Part shown: positions 61,431 through 64,000 of the stretch, piece after piece
Numbering within the stretch: position 1 is the stretch's first letter
Layout: each line of letters begins with the position of its first letter
From: Trichoplusia ni
Lineage: Eukaryota > Arthropoda > Insecta > Lepidoptera > Noctuidae
NCBI RefSeq assembly: GCF_003590095.1
Contig: NC_039478.1
Location: 3,844,001 to 3,908,000, forward strand
Direction of reading: 5' to 3'
DNA length: 64,000 bases
Notes under the pieces: generated by a model
Told to the model about the DNA's origin: nothing
The model's database searches: none
What the model saw: the letters and a program-made list of their open reading frames with translations, nothing else
Program-made: the position numbers and the translations under genes

Positions 61431-63010
61431 AATTATCGATTTAATAGTAATATACATGTCATTAATTAATGCCGAAAGAGTGGCAGTTATTTTATAGTTG
61501 GAGTTATCAATGCCATGTGTATAAATAAGATAATGTTCGTGTAAAGTATTTGTTTTTACTTCGGCTTTAAATTTGTGGTTACTCAGAAGTTGGGTTTTAA
61601 CAATACACGCGAGTTTAAATATCGTTAAAGCTGTGTTCGACCTGCGCGGAGATCACACGTGAGCGTCGTCCACGGTACGTCAGTCAGTTGAATGCCTCAG
61701 CAGGGACTGCACGTCCCTGAGTGAAAAATATTTAAACCCAACGTATTGCAAGGTTGTACGCAACAAAATTCACTGAAATTATGTTCAATATATTGTAATA
61801 CACCTTTTTTAAGTCAAATCATAACAATTTTATGTCATAAGTCCTGAAATATTTACAAATTCCTATCCTGAAGTCTCAAAACGTGGTTTTCAACTCGTCA
61901 TTCTAGGATTAAAGAGCCAACTAGCTGCTAGCAACAATGAACCGTAGTTTGAATAGTCTTAGGGTCTACTATAGTAAAATAATTGAACTGTACTTGCAAC
62001 GGTACTATCAGATTTGAACCTCTTCTTGCGCTATGGGTTCCTAGTACTAGATTCCGGCGTTCTACTGAATTTCGATCTATTCAAAAGGCCACGTACGTGG
62101 TCATTGATTGTTTACCGTTTTACGGACTTTTCCCTTAAAACATTTACAAAAGTAATGTAAATTACATGATGGAAGCTGCATATTAATGCCCCCAACAATT
62201 ATTAATCAATTAACAACAAACTAATCGGTTTAAACTTGCCCAGTGGTGCGGTGATTGAAACGTCTTTTTTTTGCTCAGATTGCTTTTTTTTCTAAATCAT
62301 AAGAAACAAAGGATGAGTAGGAAACGATAAGTTTGTCATAAAAACATGATTTGCTTAGCTTCGTTTCTTTCACCAGCATCAAGTCTTTTAACATTCTTGT
62401 TCTCTTAGTGACAGAATGTAGGCTTCTCGATTGGAGTTCGACACCCTTAAGTCGTTTACAACAATCAATATCGTTGCATGTCTATACAGCAGAAAGTGAA
62501 AGGAATTCAAAAGCTTGTAACCTCTTCATATCCTCTTCTGCCCTTGTACTTGCTTATCTGTTGTGTAATATATGTTCGTTTCTGCGGTTAATACTTTGAA
62601 AATTAGAGATGAATGAATATCCAGGATAGGATATCAGAATGCAAGACAGTAAATTATAAAAACTAAATATATTGTTCGATCTTAAGTAATAACAATATAA
62701 TTTTTTATAGAAAGGAATGCATTTCATGTATGTAAAAAACGTCACTAAACCTAATAGAAAAAAACTAAATTTTGAATATAGGTACTTCAGCTACTTTAGT
62801 TTTTTTTAATAACTAGCCATAAATCAGAAATCGTTACGTCTGTAACGATAATATACTACTTTATGAAGGCTGGAGGGTGAACCGGGCGTAAGAACTAGAT
62901 TTAGGTCGACGCAGTCACTCACAAAGCCGGCTTTATTTGATTCAGAAATAACTGTGTTGATACATCCGTGTCACTCTCGGAACTGGCCCACACCAGTAAA
63001 TCATAATATC
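61431..63010. repeat. Q module, long-leader variant
   Basis: Leader GCCGAAAGAGTGGCAG (61470) and GTATTTGTTTTTACTTCGGC; core GGTACGTCAGTCAGTTG at 61674. An 82-codon plus frame (62351-62599) is incidental. Confidence 0.5.
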
Positions 63011-63870
63011 ACGGTTCAAGTTCATGCTATAATTTTTATTTTTTATGTCATTAATCCTAAGAATTTCCGAAACCTTTTCACGGATACCTTGAACTTGATA
63101 AAATATAGTTAACTCCTTGCACTTCTCGGTCCCTAGTATTAAACTTGAGGACTGCTTCGGGATCCGACGCCCGTTCATATGCAGCCAGCTTGACGCATAG
63201 TCAGAGAGCGCTTCATATGGAAAGTTTATCTCGAATCGGTCCCTACGATTAGCTGTTTGTTCAAAAGAATTTATTGTGTTACAGTTAGAAAGTGTAGAGG
63301 AGTATAGATTAATGTATAGAATTTGTGAATTGATAATTTAGTCACGCCCCGCGTCGGGCGCCAAAATAACTAAAATTCAGCTGAACAGAAGTACGTCCAT
63401 TATGTTTGAAGTTTCTGTCACTCCCATTTAAAAACAAATGAACAATGGCGCAAATTGAAAGAATAAAAAAATATACGCCTTTTCAATACTTACTTCGTAA
63501 AACATATAATTATAAATTCGTTTAAATGAGAATGTTCACTGAAATCTTGAATCATAATTAATGATGCCCTAGTCACTAGCTACTATTAAAAGCAACTATT
63601 TCAGGCTTCCGGACGGCTTGCTAGCTGTGTAGGTTAACGATGTATGTGTGAGATGCACTCCTCTCTCAATGTCACTTTATCTCTTCATGCCTATGCACTC
63701 CTTGTTTCAAAGCATTTTGTGGGGTGGGGGTGTGGTATCGATGTTTTTGCAGGCAAGCTAACAAAACCAGTAAAAACTAGTAATCATGACCTTGTAGCCA
63801 ATGTCCTGCACGCTTCTGCAAAATATAGTTTAAATACGAATATTATTCAACTTTTATTTTGAAAACTTAC
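63011..63870 (-). repeat. P-PBS-R-M unit
   Basis: Near copy of 30171-31030, with GGTGGGGGTGTGG in M. Confidence 0.5.
63346..63363 (-). other. PBS-like site
   Basis: GCCCCGCGTCGGGCGCCA. Confidence 0.55.
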
Positions 63871-64000
63871 GGGTAACTAAATATAAAAAACACAACCATT
63901 TAATTAAACATCAAATCAAAATAATAACCATTACCTACTTAAGTATTCTTCATTTAACTTTTTTCAAATACGAGAGACAGTTTATGTTAAAGACAATTTA
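63871..64000. repeat. e module, runs off window
   Basis: ATATAAAAAACACAACC onward, as at 31024. Confidence 0.5.

Noticed and set aside
1..64000. Simple satellite or CRISPR-like array
   Set aside because: Unit lengths vary from 1.5 to 4.0 kb and module order changes; there are no short regular repeats with spacers.
1..64000. Bacterial or phage DNA with operons
   Set aside because: No long open frames, no ribosome-binding pattern, and clear lepidopteran Helitron and LINE sequences.

Overview
The window looks like lepidopteran, repeat-dense heterochromatin. It is AT-rich with short GC-rich islands. It carries several repeat families I recognise from moth and butterfly genomes: a Helitron ending GCGGGCAACAGCTAG|T, a Lep1-like Helitron with a CTGT microsatellite, and a LINE tail followed by (GAT)n. 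I found no intact protein gene, rRNA, tRNA or CRISPR array. The longest open frames (up to about 154 codons) lie in repeat DNA and show no sign of coding constraint. The only recognisable protein relic is a broken Ty3/Gypsy reverse transcriptase at about 60760-61430 (minus strand). Sex-chromosome W or pericentromeric origin is inference only.

Nearly all of the 64 kb is built from a small set of modules, shuffled and re-duplicated. Letters are mine. P is a leader of about 300 bp. PBS is an 18-bp match to the 3' end of insect tRNA-Lys including CCA, so the minus strand carries a retroelement primer-binding site. R is 200-290 bp beyond the PBS. M and e are AT-rich, e with a GC-rich core. f is a second leader type in front of a variant PBS. 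N is about 1.1 kb and contains a GC-rich palindrome. Q is 0.8-1.6 kb. b1 and b2 are diverged foldback units. c and d are spacer blocks. H is the short Helitron. There are 23 PBS-like sites, all reading the same way, spaced 1.5-4.0 kb apart. P-PBS-R occurs 18 times and f-PBS-N five times.

Order left to right: b1-b2-c-d-H-e-f-PBS-N-Q-P-PBS-R-H (1-6511); b-c-f-PBS-N-x-P-PBS-R-M-H-b1-b2-P-PBS-R (6512-11750); N (with a 384-bp tandem duplication)-Q-P-PBS-R-H-b-c-Q-P-PBS-R-M-e-Q-P-PBS-R-M-H (11751-21494); b1-inverted c-b2-c-f-PBS-N-x-P-PBS-R-M-H-b1-b2-P-PBS-R (21495-27765); N-Q-P-PBS-R-M-e-Q-P-PBS-R-M-e-LINE-Q-b1-b2-P-PBS-R (27766-36919); N(+Helitron)-Q(+Helitron)-P-PBS-R-inverted block-Lep1-d-H-e-f-PBS-N-Q-P-PBS-R-M-H (36920-46881); b1-b2-P-PBS-R-N-Q-P-PBS-R-H-b-c-Lep1-d-H-M-e-f-PBS-N-x-P-PBS-R-M-e-LINE (46882-57860); Q-b1-b2-P-PBS-R-N-Gypsy-Q-P-PBS-R-M-e (57861-64000).

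Two structural facts stand out. First, module N carries, in inverted orientation, a diverged copy of the end of Q plus P. Wherever P-PBS-R-N is contiguous the sequence is therefore a head-to-head inverted repeat with a loop of about 400 bp. Second, large blocks recur almost unchanged (for example 6.6-12.4 kb, 22.6-28.4 kb and, in part, 46.3-49.4 kb), so the array has grown recently by segmental duplication. Same-strand PBS sites, inverted repeats and absence of genes suggest a locus that could produce piRNAs or hairpin siRNAs. That is a hypothesis; no expression data are visible here.
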